Shown here piece by piece: positions 14,949 through 23,200 of a stretch of 27,001 nt of DNA; the first letter of the stretch is position 1; each line of letters opens with the position of its first letter. The stretch spans positions 16,009-43,009 of the forward strand of contig DBXY01000037.1 in the NCBI GenBank assembly GCA_002309765.1, read 5' to 3'. This DNA comes from Verrucomicrobia bacterium UBA1200 (lineage in GTDB: Bacteria; Verrucomicrobiota; Kiritimatiellia; RFP12; UBA1067). The notes under the pieces were generated by a model. It made no database searches and had not been told where the DNA came from. It saw nothing but the letters and a program-made list of their open reading frames with translations. The position numbers were made by a program, and so were the translations under genes.

Positions 14949-15884
14949 CTACTTTTTCAGCGGCATCTCGTCAACCGTGGTGCCGCCGTAGTTGGCGATG
15001 TACAGGTTGCCGCGCCACACGCACGGTTCGCTGGGGCGGTTGAATCCGTCCTTTTTAAGCACCGTGACCGTGCCGTCCGGCGAAATCTTCACCGATTGAC
15101 GCCCGAACATATCGGCAATGTAGCAGTTGTCTTCCGCGTCCACGCACAAGCCGTCCGGCGTAACCACGCCCGCTTCCTGATGGACCACCTCCACCGCCTT
15201 GACGATCCTGCCGTCCGCGCCGGTGGTAAGCTTCCAGACGCGGCCGTCACCGTAATTCCCGGTATAAATCTCGCCCTTGGAGGTTACCGCCACGCCGTTT
15301 AGCCCGCAGGAATTCTTGGGGTTGCGGGTAACATCGCAAAATACGCACTCGCGGTCGGCGGGAGTGTTGCCCACCCGCACATTGCGGTCGGAAGCGTTGA
15401 ACATGTAAAGCCCGCTCGTGGCGGCACCGTCGCCGCGCGGCACATCGAACAAAAACGCCTGGGTCACATACAGTCTGCCGTTCAGGTACTTAACGCCGTT
15501 GGCGTTGTGCAACCCCTCGGCAACCGTCTCGCAAGAAGCCACGCGGTCGTCTTTGAAAGTGAAGCGCAGCACTCGCCCGAAACCCTTCTTCTGGCAATCG
15601 CACACGTAAAGCTCGCCCTCCGGGCCAAAGCACACCCCCATCGGCTGGGAATAACCGCTCTCGGCCAGCGGCGGAACCTCAAACCATTTCACCGGGGTGC
15701 CGCCGGGCGCGTCCAACCTAAACACCGCGCCGGGCTGTTTGCGATCGCAATTCGGCGCGGCGATTACCAACCGCCCCTGCGGGTCAACCGCCATACCGTC
15801 GGGATTCGTGCAGGTGCTCGGCATCTGAATCACTCCCGCCGACGCAACCCCGGCCATCAAAAACGCCACCAGCAAAAACTTCAT
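14949..15884 (-). CDS. Secreted SMP-30/NHL-type beta-propeller protein
   Basis: A 311-residue protein with a signal peptide (MKFLLVAFLMAGVASAG) and repeated propeller blades, each with a pattern such as PDGMAVDPQGRLVIA, PMGVCFGPEGELYVCD, LNGVAVTSKGEIYTGN and PDGLCVDAEDNCYIAD. This fits the SMP-30/gluconolactonase superfamily, but no specific enzyme activity can be assigned. It has nine or so cysteines, possibly in disulfides. The ATG at 15884 is preferred over a TTG at 15896 because GGAGG lies 5 bp upstream of it. It is convergent with the SGNH hydrolase, 18 bp apart. Confidence 0.82.
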   Translation of the reverse strand: MKFLLVAFLMAGVASAGVIQMPSTCTNPDGMAVDPQGRLVIAAPNCDRKQPGAVFRLDAPGGTPVKWFEVPPLAESGYSQPMGVCFGPEGELYVCDCQKKGFGRVLRFTFKDDRVASCETVAEGLHNANGVKYLNGRLYVTQAFLFDVPRGDGAATSGLYMFNASDRNVRVGNTPADRECVFCDVTRNPKNSCGLNGVAVTSKGEIYTGNYGDGRVWKLTTGADGRIVKAVEVVHQEAGVVTPDGLCVDAEDNCYIADMFGRQSVKISPDGTVTVLKKDGFNRPSEPCVWRGNLYIANYGGTTVDEMPLKK

Positions 15885-15903
15885 AACCGCCTCCAAACTT
15901 TCC

Positions 15904-15919
15904 GGCGCGTTTTCGCGCC
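15904..15919 (-). promoter_or_regulatory. Small hairpin before the propeller gene
   Basis: Perfect 6-bp stem GGCGCG/CGCGCC with a four-base A loop on the minus strand, ending about 10 bp before the GGAGG of the propeller gene. No promoter was recognised between the upstream terminator and this gene, so the hairpin may lie in a read-through transcript. Confidence 0.3.
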
Positions 15920-15922
15920 ATT

Positions 15923-15954
15923 AAAAAAAGCCGCGCCGGAAACCCGGCGCGGCT
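15923..15954 (-). terminator. Intrinsic terminator of the acyl-CoA dehydrogenase gene
   Basis: Minus strand: an 11-bp GC-rich stem AGCCGCGCCGG with CCGGCGCGGCT (15929-15954, loop of four), followed by seven T. It begins 13 bp after the stop codon. A textbook Rho-independent terminator. Confidence 0.92.
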
Positions 15955-15967
15955 GACTGAAAACCAA

Positions 15968-18043
15968 TTACATCGGATAATCCAAAGCCTCGGGAATCAT
16001 CACCTGGGTGATGGCCTTGGCCACGCGGTCTTTCGCCATCCGGGCGCCGGCCAGATCGGCGGAGGACTTGGCGACCAACCGCTGGAAATCGCCGCCGTCG
16101 GTCTCGGAAAGCCCGTCAACGAAACCGTAAACCAGCTCGGTGCAGATCCGGTTGACCTCGCCCACGGTACGGGCGATCTGCATGTGCTGGATGTCCGTGA
16201 AGGTGTTGACGTAACCTTCGATCTCCGGACCGACCACCGGGTGCTGCGGGCCTTTATCGGCCAACTCGTTGACATCCGCCAACAGGTTCCGGGCCGCGAC
16301 CAGCCACGCCAAAGCGTCAGCCAGCGAGAACACCACGCCGTGGCGCTGGCTCTGGGAGAGCGAGCGCCCCTCGGCGTCCTTGGTGCGCCCGACGTAATCG
16401 AGCGTCCAGAGCCAAGTCTCGAAACCGTCGGCCAAAGCGCCGGCGCCGGCACCCGGCTTCGCCGCTTCCTGGGCGCGCAACTCCGCGACCCAAAGCTTCA
16501 CCTGCGCCAAGAAAACCGGATTGTTCATGGTCACGCTGAGCTGGCGGCGCTGCACCACTTCCGGACCTTCGTAGGTCGCCTCAAGCTGAGCGTCAACCCA
16601 CTTGTTGAATACGAATCCCGGGCAATCCTCGGTGATACCGTAACCGCCCATCATGCTGACCGCCTCGCGGAGCATGGTGGCGCCGTAACCGGTGTTCCAC
16701 AGCTTACAGGCCGGGCAATGCACGTTGCAAACCGCCGAAAGGATGACATAGCGGACGAGGGTGTCCTGACTCAACTCCGCGATGCGGGCTTCGTCGCGCT
16801 CGCCGGCCGGTTTGGCCAACAATCCCAGCAGTTCTATCGCTTCCTGCTGCGGCTTACGGAGCGCTTTCAGCTTGGCGCGCCCGGCCGACGCGCCCTGCGC
16901 GGCAAGAATCGCCTCCGCGTCCTTCTCCAGCTGGATCAGCTCGTCGTACTCGCGGGAAATCGCGAAGCCCAGCGAAGCCGCCGCCTCACCGGTCGCCCAG
17001 ACGTCAGCCAACCGCTGGGTGGCGTCTTCCTTCATCTGGATGCCGAGATCGTAACGCGGGGAACCGGCCTCGACCCCGGCGGCGCCGCGGAAACGGCCGC
17101 GCTGGTAACGGATGACCGGCTCGATGGTGGAAAGCAGCTTGGCGGAGGTCATGACCCCCACCCCAACGCGGGTACGGGCGAACACCGCCTCGATAATCTC
17201 GCTGTGGGTGATGTTCGGGATGATTACGCCGTCCTTGACGGTGTAGCCGCCGATAATCCGCGACGCCGGGATCTTAAGGGAGAAGATCGGGTCGTGGGTG
17301 TTGGAAAGCTGGTGGACCTGTTTCAAGGTCGGGGAACCGCGGTCAAAGATACCCTCGTCGGTATCCTCCAAGATTACCATGCAGGAAGTCTTAATCCGGG
17401 GATCGCCGGTATCCACGGCGGCGGTGACGAAGTTGGCAACGGTCATGTTGGTGATGAAACGGCCGCGTTTCTCGACCTGCAGGATCGGCTCCTTGCCCTC
17501 TTCCCACTCCGCCACGGTGACGCGCCCGGAAAGCACTCCGGTGTCAACGCCGACATACGGCAGCGGCTCGGTAAGCGCGAACGCGCCGCGCCAGACCTTG
17601 CGGTCCTCGCCGGGCTGCGCGGGGGCGCACAGTTTCATGTAGCGCTCGCGCTGTTCAGGGGTACCCTTCTCGACGATCGGGCCCAATGCGAGGTTGTTCA
17701 CCAGACTGGTGGTGGCGGCGCCGCCGTCCACCCAGGAAAGCTCAAAAGAAATCAGGGACATCGCGAGATTGCGCGGGCCGTCAATGATGCCGCCGTACTC
17801 CATATCCAGACCGGCGGCGGTAATGCCGGAATCGTCGAACGCCTTGTACATGGAGTTCTTGGCATCCGTCCACTCGTGGGTATTGCGCTGTCCGTCCGCG
17901 ACCAAACGGGCCACCAGCCCGCGCGCCACAGAACGCGCGCCCATCACGGCCATCTGAATATCAAACCGGTCAGAATAACGCCACATAATCTGGCGAATCT
18001 CATCGCCGGGCAACATCTTCATGGTCTGCTGGGAATCACTCAT
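15968..18043 (-). CDS. Long acyl-CoA dehydrogenase family protein
   Basis: A flavoprotein of 691 residues; ordinary acyl-CoA dehydrogenases have about 380-400. The N-terminal helical domain is followed by the FAD-binding beta domain (GAFALTEPLPYVGVDTG, 153-169), the first C-terminal helices (RTRVGVGVMTSAKLL; RGRFRG), and the second half of the helical domain with MMGGYGITED (465-473) and ATYEGPE, where Glu492 is the expected catalytic base. Between these helices is a charged segment (about 365-425), and the C-terminus has an extra 180-residue helical part. A CX3CX2C motif (Cys439, 443, 446), with Cys474 after it, is unusual for the family. The reaction would be alpha,beta-dehydrogenation of an acyl-CoA, passing electrons to ETF; the substrate is unknown. 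It has its own promoter and terminator. An ETF:quinone oxidoreductase gene lies 6.7 kb away, but etfAB are not in the window. Confidence 0.85.
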   Translation of the reverse strand: MSDSQQTMKMLPGDEIRQIMWRYSDRFDIQMAVMGARSVARGLVARLVADGQRNTHEWTDAKNSMYKAFDDSGITAAGLDMEYGGIIDGPRNLAMSLISFELSWVDGGAATTSLVNNLALGPIVEKGTPEQRERYMKLCAPAQPGEDRKVWRGAFALTEPLPYVGVDTGVLSGRVTVAEWEEGKEPILQVEKRGRFITNMTVANFVTAAVDTGDPRIKTSCMVILEDTDEGIFDRGSPTLKQVHQLSNTHDPIFSLKIPASRIIGGYTVKDGVIIPNITHSEIIEAVFARTRVGVGVMTSAKLLSTIEPVIRYQRGRFRGAAGVEAGSPRYDLGIQMKEDATQRLADVWATGEAAASLGFAISREYDELIQLEKDAEAILAAQGASAGRAKLKALRKPQQEAIELLGLLAKPAGERDEARIAELSQDTLVRYVILSAVCNVHCPACKLWNTGYGATMLREAVSMMGGYGITEDCPGFVFNKWVDAQLEATYEGPEVVQRRQLSVTMNNPVFLAQVKLWVAELRAQEAAKPGAGAGALADGFETWLWTLDYVGRTKDAEGRSLSQSQRHGVVFSLADALAWLVAARNLLADVNELADKGPQHPVVGPEIEGYVNTFTDIQHMQIARTVGEVNRICTELVYGFVDGLSETDGGDFQRLVAKSSADLAGARMAKDRVAKAITQVMIPEALDYPM

Positions 18044-18081
18044 TTGTGCAACCTTTCTTTTCCGTTGAAAAAACTGGCGTA

Positions 18082-18110
18082 ATTATACCCCACCGGAAAA
18101 GGCTTTGCAA
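18082..18110 (-). promoter_or_regulatory. Promoter of the acyl-CoA dehydrogenase gene
   Basis: Minus strand: -35 TTGCAA (18105-18110), 17-bp spacer, consensus -10 TATAAT (18082-18087). The transcript would begin about 30 nt before the ATG at 18043, which has AGAAAGG as ribosome binding site. Confidence 0.85.
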
Positions 18111-18149
18111 GCGCAGAATCACTGTGAGGGAAAAGAAAGACGGGGCAAA

Positions 18150-18165
18150 TGCCGTATTGGCGGCA
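18150..18165 (-). terminator. Weak hairpin after the tRNA pair
   Basis: Minus strand TGCCG, six-base loop, CGGCA, followed by only three T. It lies 34 bp after tRNA-Gly and may help end or process the tRNA transcript. A weak candidate. Confidence 0.25.
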
Positions 18166-18198
18166 CGTAAAAGGAAGAATGGCAAAGGCGAGGGAGGA

Positions 18199-18272
18199 TG
18201 GAGCGGGTGAAGGGAATCGAACCCTCGTGTGAAGCTTGGGAAGCTCCTATTCTGCCATTGAATTACACCCGC
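18199..18272 (-). tRNA. tRNA-Gly (CCC)
   Basis: A complete 74-nt tRNA with encoded CCA on the minus strand. Acceptor stem GCGGGTG with CACCCGC, D arm ATTC/GAAT, anticodon loop TTCCCAA (anticodon CCC, reads GGG) closed by GGAGC and GCTTC, T loop TTCGATT, discriminator T. It is 2 bp downstream of tRNA-Gln and surely co-transcribed. Confidence 0.96.
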
Positions 18273-18274
18273 AA

Positions 18275-18348
18275 TGGTTGCCTCATTAGGATTCGAACCT
18301 AAACAAATTGATCCAGAGTCAATTGTGCTACCATTACACCATGAGGCA
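18275..18348 (-). tRNA. tRNA-Gln (CTG)
   Basis: A complete 74-nt tRNA with encoded CCA on the minus strand. Acceptor stem TGCCTCA with TGAGGCA, anticodon loop CTCTGGA (anticodon CTG, reads CAG) closed by ATTGA and TCAAT, T arm TTAGG-TTCGAAT-CCTAA, discriminator A. First gene of the tRNA-Gln/tRNA-Gly pair. Confidence 0.95.
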
Positions 18349-18391
18349 TTTTCAAACCGGGAAAAGTTCCCCCGAAACGAAAACGGGTGAT

Positions 18392-18420
18392 ACGATATCA
18401 AATCGGCCCGGCGAAATCAA
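18392..18420 (-). promoter_or_regulatory. Promoter of the tRNA-Gln/tRNA-Gly pair
   Basis: Minus strand: -35 TTGATT (18415-18420), 17-bp spacer, -10 TATCGT (18392-18397) with extended TGA. The string CGATTTGATA (18396-18405) is identical to that in the fusA and rplX promoters. The -10 box alone is imperfect; the shared element raises confidence. Confidence 0.6.
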
Positions 18421-18441
18421 CCACAAAATATAATTTTTTAG

Positions 18442-18476
18442 AAAAAAAAAGCCGGGCCGTTTCTGCGGCCCGGCTT
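18442..18476 (-). terminator. Intrinsic terminator of the redox operon / F5/8-like gene
   Basis: An 11-bp stem AAGCCGGGCCG with CGGCCCGGCTT (18449-18476, loop of six), followed on the minus strand by nine T. It starts 22 bp after the stop codon of the F5/8-like gene and ends the long minus-strand gene series. Confidence 0.93.
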
Positions 18477-18497
18477 CTTTATTGTCGAAAGACCGTT

Positions 18498-19160
18498 TTA
18501 CGGACGACCGTAAATTTCAATCTCGGTATAGTGGTTCATCTCGTTCGAGGTGTTGCCCGCGCTGTAGAAGCGGACATAACGGCCCTTAGTGCCGTTGCAG
18601 GCGAAGGGACGGCCCTCGTTGGTCTCGATGTACTCCTTGTCCTTGCCCTTGCCGAGCTTGGCGGAGTTGTCGTGGTCGTTGTTGAACACGGTCACCACGC
18701 CGTCAACGAAATCAGGATCGTTGGAAATCTGGCAGATGACATCGCGATACACGCGAGGTTCGCCGTGGTAATGCCAAACGCACGCCGCATAGATTTCCTT
18801 CTCCTTGCCGAGGTCGATCTGCACCCACTGCAATTTCGGGCTAATCTCCACATAGGTGGCGGCATCATGCTCTTTGTCGCCGTCAGTGATGTAGGCGAGC
18901 TCGCCGATGATCGGCTCGTCATCGCTGGAGGTCACCTTGCAGTCTTTGGAGATAACCTTATCGCAACCAGCCGGAACTTCAATCGGTGGCCGCGGCTTGC
19001 CGTTGCGGGCCGGCTCCAAGTTCGGGGAACGGATATCCTTTGGGGTTCCGTTGAACTGGGGTTTCGGTTTGACGATGTTAAGGGTGACTTTACCCTCCTG
19101 CGCACCGGCAAACATGGCCGCTCCGGCCATCAACAGCATCATGATTGTTGTGAATTTCAT
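18498..19160 (-). CDS. Small secreted protein, F5/8 type C (discoidin)-like
   Basis: A 220-residue protein with a signal peptide (hydrophobic 4-18, probable cleavage after AGA). A proline-rich linker (about 30-62) leads into a beta-sandwich-like domain with F5/8 type C character: a stretch VEISPKLQWVQIDLGKEKEIYAACVWHY shortened here to WVQIDLGKEKEIYAA, then RVYRDVICQISNDPDF and the closing GRYVRFYS...YTEIEIYG. Such domains usually bind carbohydrate or cell-surface ligands; no catalytic residues are seen. GAAAGGA is the ribosome binding site. It is 30 bp after apbE and ends at a strong terminator, so it is probably the last gene of that operon, although it could have its own promoter inside apbE. 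Confidence 0.75.
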   Translation of the reverse strand: MKFTTIMMLLMAGAAMFAGAQEGKVTLNIVKPKPQFNGTPKDIRSPNLEPARNGKPRPPIEVPAGCDKVISKDCKVTSSDDEPIIGELAYITDGDKEHDAATYVEISPKLQWVQIDLGKEKEIYAACVWHYHGEPRVYRDVICQISNDPDFVDGVVTVFNNDHDNSAKLGKGKDKEYIETNEGRPFACNGTKGRYVRFYSAGNTSNEMNHYTEIEIYGRP

Positions 19161-19190
19161 GATTTTTATTCCTTTCTTTATAGTGCCTTT

Positions 19191-20150
19191 TTAACAGTGC
19201 GGGAAGGCTCCGCAGGTGCGCACAGGACTACGCACCTTGTCCATCCATACCGCCTGATCCCGTGCCAACAGCGCCCCGCTACCGGGAAGCGCCTCGCAGG
19301 CGGCTTCAATCTCTTTCCTGCCCATACCCAGGAACGCCGTGGAAAGCCCGTCCGCCCAAGTAGCGCTCGGCGCATACGACCATGCACCATCATACTTCGC
19401 CGCCGCAATTCCGTGCAGCGGGTCAACCACGTGCTTTCCCTGCTCCTCAAACCCTGAGCAACTTATCGCCCCTTCGGACAACCGTAACGTGTCCAACTTT
19501 GCGCGTTCGCGCCAGTTGCCGCCTACGGTCACCGTCCACCCGGGTTCTCCGTCACCCATCGAGCCGCAAAATACTGCGGTACTCGTTCCGCCGTGCATCA
19601 TAAAATTGCTGATCTCAAATTCATTTATCAGCAATTCGCGTGCCAAATCCAGAGCATATCCCTTGCCGATGGCGCCAAAGTCCAACTCCAGCGGCGTCGG
19701 TCGGTTCCGGCGGTCGGGTTTCACCGACACCATAAAGTGGTCTGGATCCAACACCAGCCGGTTCATTCCGCACGATGCCAGCGCCGAATCCAACTCTTCC
19801 TTGTCCAATGCTTTCCAGCGATGGTCAACCTTGCGGAGCAGATCCATCACCGGTCCCAACGTAACGTCAAAAATGCCGTTGGTGGCGGCGCAAATCCGCG
19901 TGGCCTCCAGCAGCAGGTTCATAGTCTCGATGTGGACCCGGTAAACATCGCCAGGCTTCAACCGGGCAATCATCGCGACCTCGCTGATGGCAATAAAACG
20001 GCTGATCTGCATTTCGATCCGGTCAACCAGACTAAACGCCTGATAAGCCGCACTTTCCGCGATCTCAGGCGACTCACCATAAATGGACAACTCAAACTGC
20101 GTCCACATCGCCTGATGGCCGAACTTCATCACCTGGTCGGGCACTGACAT
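19191..20150 (-). CDS. apbE: FAD:protein FMN transferase (ApbE family)
   Basis: ApbE enzymes transfer FMN from FAD to a Thr/Ser of target proteins such as RnfG/RnfD, NqrB/NqrC or flavin reductases. The product (319 residues from the ATG at 20150) shows the family motifs: VTLGPVMDLLRK, DFGAIGKGYALDLA, KHVVDPLHG and the metal-binding ATWADGLSTAFLGMG. The segment MHGGTSTAVFCGS replaces the usual VGGN form. No signal peptide or lipobox is seen, so it is probably cytoplasmic, unlike most periplasmic ApbE. A TTG at 20174 is a possible alternative start; GGAGG lies next to it. It follows the multiheme cytochrome gene after a hairpin. No protein in the window carries a clear flavinylation motif, so the target must lie elsewhere. 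Confidence 0.85.
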   Translation of the reverse strand: MSVPDQVMKFGHQAMWTQFELSIYGESPEIAESAAYQAFSLVDRIEMQISRFIAISEVAMIARLKPGDVYRVHIETMNLLLEATRICAATNGIFDVTLGPVMDLLRKVDHRWKALDKEELDSALASCGMNRLVLDPDHFMVSVKPDRRNRPTPLELDFGAIGKGYALDLARELLINEFEISNFMMHGGTSTAVFCGSMGDGEPGWTVTVGGNWRERAKLDTLRLSEGAISCSGFEEQGKHVVDPLHGIAAAKYDGAWSYAPSATWADGLSTAFLGMGRKEIEAACEALPGSGALLARDQAVWMDKVRSPVRTCGAFPHC

Positions 20151-20178
20151 CTTTTCGCTGTCGGAAACCTCCAAAACC

Positions 20179-20211
20179 GTCGGGGAGCCAACCTAAGTCC
20201 GGCTCCCCGAC
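20179..20211 (-). terminator. Hairpin between the cytochrome gene and apbE
   Basis: A perfect 11-bp inverted repeat (GTCGGGGAGCC and GGCTCCCCGAC, loop of eleven) starts 10 bp after the cytochrome stop. It is followed by only four T, so it is more likely a leaky attenuator or an mRNA-stabilising end that lowers apbE expression relative to the upstream genes. Confidence 0.5.
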
Positions 20212-20220
20212 AAAGAATCG

Positions 20221-23200
20221 CTACTCCTTGCGGCCTCCCGAAAAGAGCATCCATGCCGCCACCGCCAAGAAGCAGAAGGTCGAGCACCGGTGCGCCTGAA
20301 GCAGAGTGCGTTGCCAACCGTCACCAAAGATGGTCATCATCGGGGCGACTGCGGTGAACACTACTAACACCGCCAACGACATCGCCAACATCCACCAGAA
20401 GGAGCGGCGAGTGGCCAAACGGTTCGCGCCGCGGAACCAAATCAGCACCAACAACGCCGCGCAGAACAACCCGCCGGCAACCTGATGGAATACCAGCAGA
20501 TACCCGGTCATGCCGCCGCGCAACCAGCCCCAAGCTCCTGAGCAACCCAAATAGAGTCCGGCGCAACCCATCGCGCAACCGGCCAACCGGTTAAACAGCG
20601 TGGCGCATTTTTCGCACTTGGTGTTGTAAGGGATACCTCCAAATTTGTTCAAGAACGCCGGGACCGCCGCCGCGGTGAAGGCCACCGCCACCAGCGCGAG
20701 GATCGCAAAGACCACCCAAAGGAATATCTTGAAGAACGGACGCACCAAGAACATGGAGCCGAACGCCCAATGGTAACTACCACTGACCTTCATCAGCTCA
20801 CTCTGGCACTTGACCAAACGCCTGTCGGTCAACAGCGGACCAGTAGAGGCCACTTTACCGAAGAAGAACTTAGAATCGGTGGTGTGGCAATCCGCGCACT
20901 TGACCGGCTTCGCGCCGCGCGCCATCCGGGCGGGACGGACATCATGGCCAACTGCCCAAGAGACCGGCTTGGCGACCGCTTCCTCTTTCGCAGTCAACTC
21001 ACCGTTTTCAAGCGACCAAACCTGTCCGTGTCCAATGTAAACGGGTTTCTCAATACCAGCGTCAGCAAGTTGCTTGAGTGCCGCTGCCACCATCTCCTCG
21101 GTGAGGGTCTGGGGCTTGTCCGCCAAATCCACCACTGCCTTGCTGGCATCCTGCGGCAACAACGACTTGAACTCCTGCGTCTTGAGGTTAACCAAACCCA
21201 AGTCAAGCTTCGCCGCCTGCTCGGGAGGCAACGTGACCACGGAATTGTCGTTCGTCGAGAAATCCACCAGCTTGTGGTAGAACAGTTTACCCGAAGCGAC
21301 CACCGCACCGGAAAACTGACGGACTTCGCCATCAGTATTCTGGATAGCATCCGAATAGAACGGACTTGCCTCGATGGTGGTAATCAGATTCTCAATGGTC
21401 TGCTTTTTAACATCATTAATATTGTCCAAACGCTTCTTTAACGCATCAGTTAAAGCGCTATTGACCTCGTCCAGAATCTCATCTTTCCGAGATTTCTTCT
21501 CGTCGTCGGACAACTTGTCGAAATCTTCTTTCTCTTCGGCAATCTTATCGTCCACCAAACTCTTCACCGTGGTGTCGAACAACTTAAGCTGTTCGGCCGC
21601 GACCTTCTCAGTGTTCATGTTCGGGTCAAAATCTTCCGGTGCCAAACCTTGGCAAACCTCCACCTCTTCACGGAACTTTTCTGCAATCGCGGCTTTAATC
21701 TTTTTGTCCTGTTCGGAAAGATTCTTATCGTCATCATCCGAAGCGACATCTTCGTCTTCACTGGAACGAGAAGGATCGATCGCATAAAACAGACCATTGA
21801 ACCCGGCCTTTTCACCGAATTTCTCCGGAATTCCGTCCACATCCGCGGAGTAGAGAGTTCCGTTAACCGCGAAAACCGGACGACGGCCGGCGGCGGCGAT
21901 ATTGGGGTTGGTATCCAACATCTTCAAAACCGCCCCTACCCGCTTCATCGGCGAAAGCGTTTGCCCGGCGATCTCGGAGACCTTCTCAACCGGAATCGGC
22001 TTTACGCCGTCTGCGGTCCGGGTTCCCCAATAAGCCGGCCACGCCATACGGCGAGGCTCGATCTTGCCAGACTTGCAATTACGCACAAACACCGGCTCCA
22101 AGATATACGGGGCATCGGTAATCCATTTGGCCCGACCGTAAACGCCCATCCGGTTGGCACGGCTGGTGGTAACCTCGGCCAACTCGCCGTTTCTGGTCAC
22201 CCCGCTGTGGCAGACCGTGCAGGAAAGCTGCTCCAGATGCGAGACCGGCAGACCGACGTGCTTGGGTGCCGGGGCACCGTAACGACCGGCCTTGCCCTTG
22301 TCGGCCACATGGCATCCGGCACAGGTGAGCGAAGCGGTGAGATCGCATTTCATTGTCTCTTTGCACTCATAACCGCGGCTGATCTTGTGGTCGGCGCCGT
22401 TACGGTGGCAATCGGTGCAGGACATTCCCGCCCGCAGATGAATATCACCGTCAATCGCCATATTCGGCGCACCGCTCTGGCTAACGCCATGGCAGTTTAG
22501 GCAGTTCTGGTTCTTCGGCTTACCCACCGGAAGCACCAGCCGGTTCTTTGAGTCGAACTGCTTTGTGTCATAGGAAATGTTCGGGGGAACGCGGAAAATG
22601 CTATCGTCCTTATTCAAACCGTTGAGCATTCCCCAATAATCTGGCATCCGCTCGCCCATGCCGTCAACATTACCCCAGCCCATTGCCGCACTCATCGCCC
22701 AAGCGAAATTCTCGCGGACGACTTGTTTGACATACTCGCTGTGGTCGTAAAAACCAGTCTGGTCGTGGCAGGCGAAACAGTTAATCTCCAACGGTCCGGA
22801 AACATTCCAACGGCCATCCTCCAGACCTTCCTCATCCGGCTCACCGATACCACCACCGGGGAAATTACGCCCAAAGGTATGAGTGAACTCAAAGCTGCCC
22901 ATACCAATGGCCTCCGGAGTGAAGGTGCCGGGATAACCGCGCTGGCTCACCGGAATCTGACTGCCGGTGGCGGGGTCAATCATAAACCACGGCTCCGACA
23001 TCCGGCCGGGACAGGCGTTGGTGTCGCCGGCGTTAAAATGCCACCCCGACGCGATAACCTCGTAATCGTGGCACATATTACAGGTTTGGCGGGTGCTGAC
23101 CGGCAGCGCGTTGGGGTCGGAGGGAACGACCTCGTCGCCCATCACGTCCTTCACCGCCAAACGGTGCACCGGCGGAACCCGGCCGCCGTCCCAGTGGGAC

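Noticed and set aside
16689..16728. CX3CX2C in the acyl-CoA dehydrogenase as a radical SAM motif
   Set aside because: The surrounding fold is a clear acyl-CoA dehydrogenase helical domain, not a radical SAM barrel, and no SAM-binding motifs follow. It is kept only as a possible metal site.
16184..18082. 632-codon plus-strand open frame opposite the acyl-CoA dehydrogenase gene
   Set aside because: It is antisense to a clear family member, shows no domain pattern and is rich in Arg, His, Gly and Ala, as expected for a mirror frame of a GC-rich gene.
20602..20616. CEKCA (residues 883-887) in the cytochrome as an eighth heme c site
   Set aside because: The fifth residue is Ala, not His, so it does not fit CxxCH, and it lies between membrane segments.
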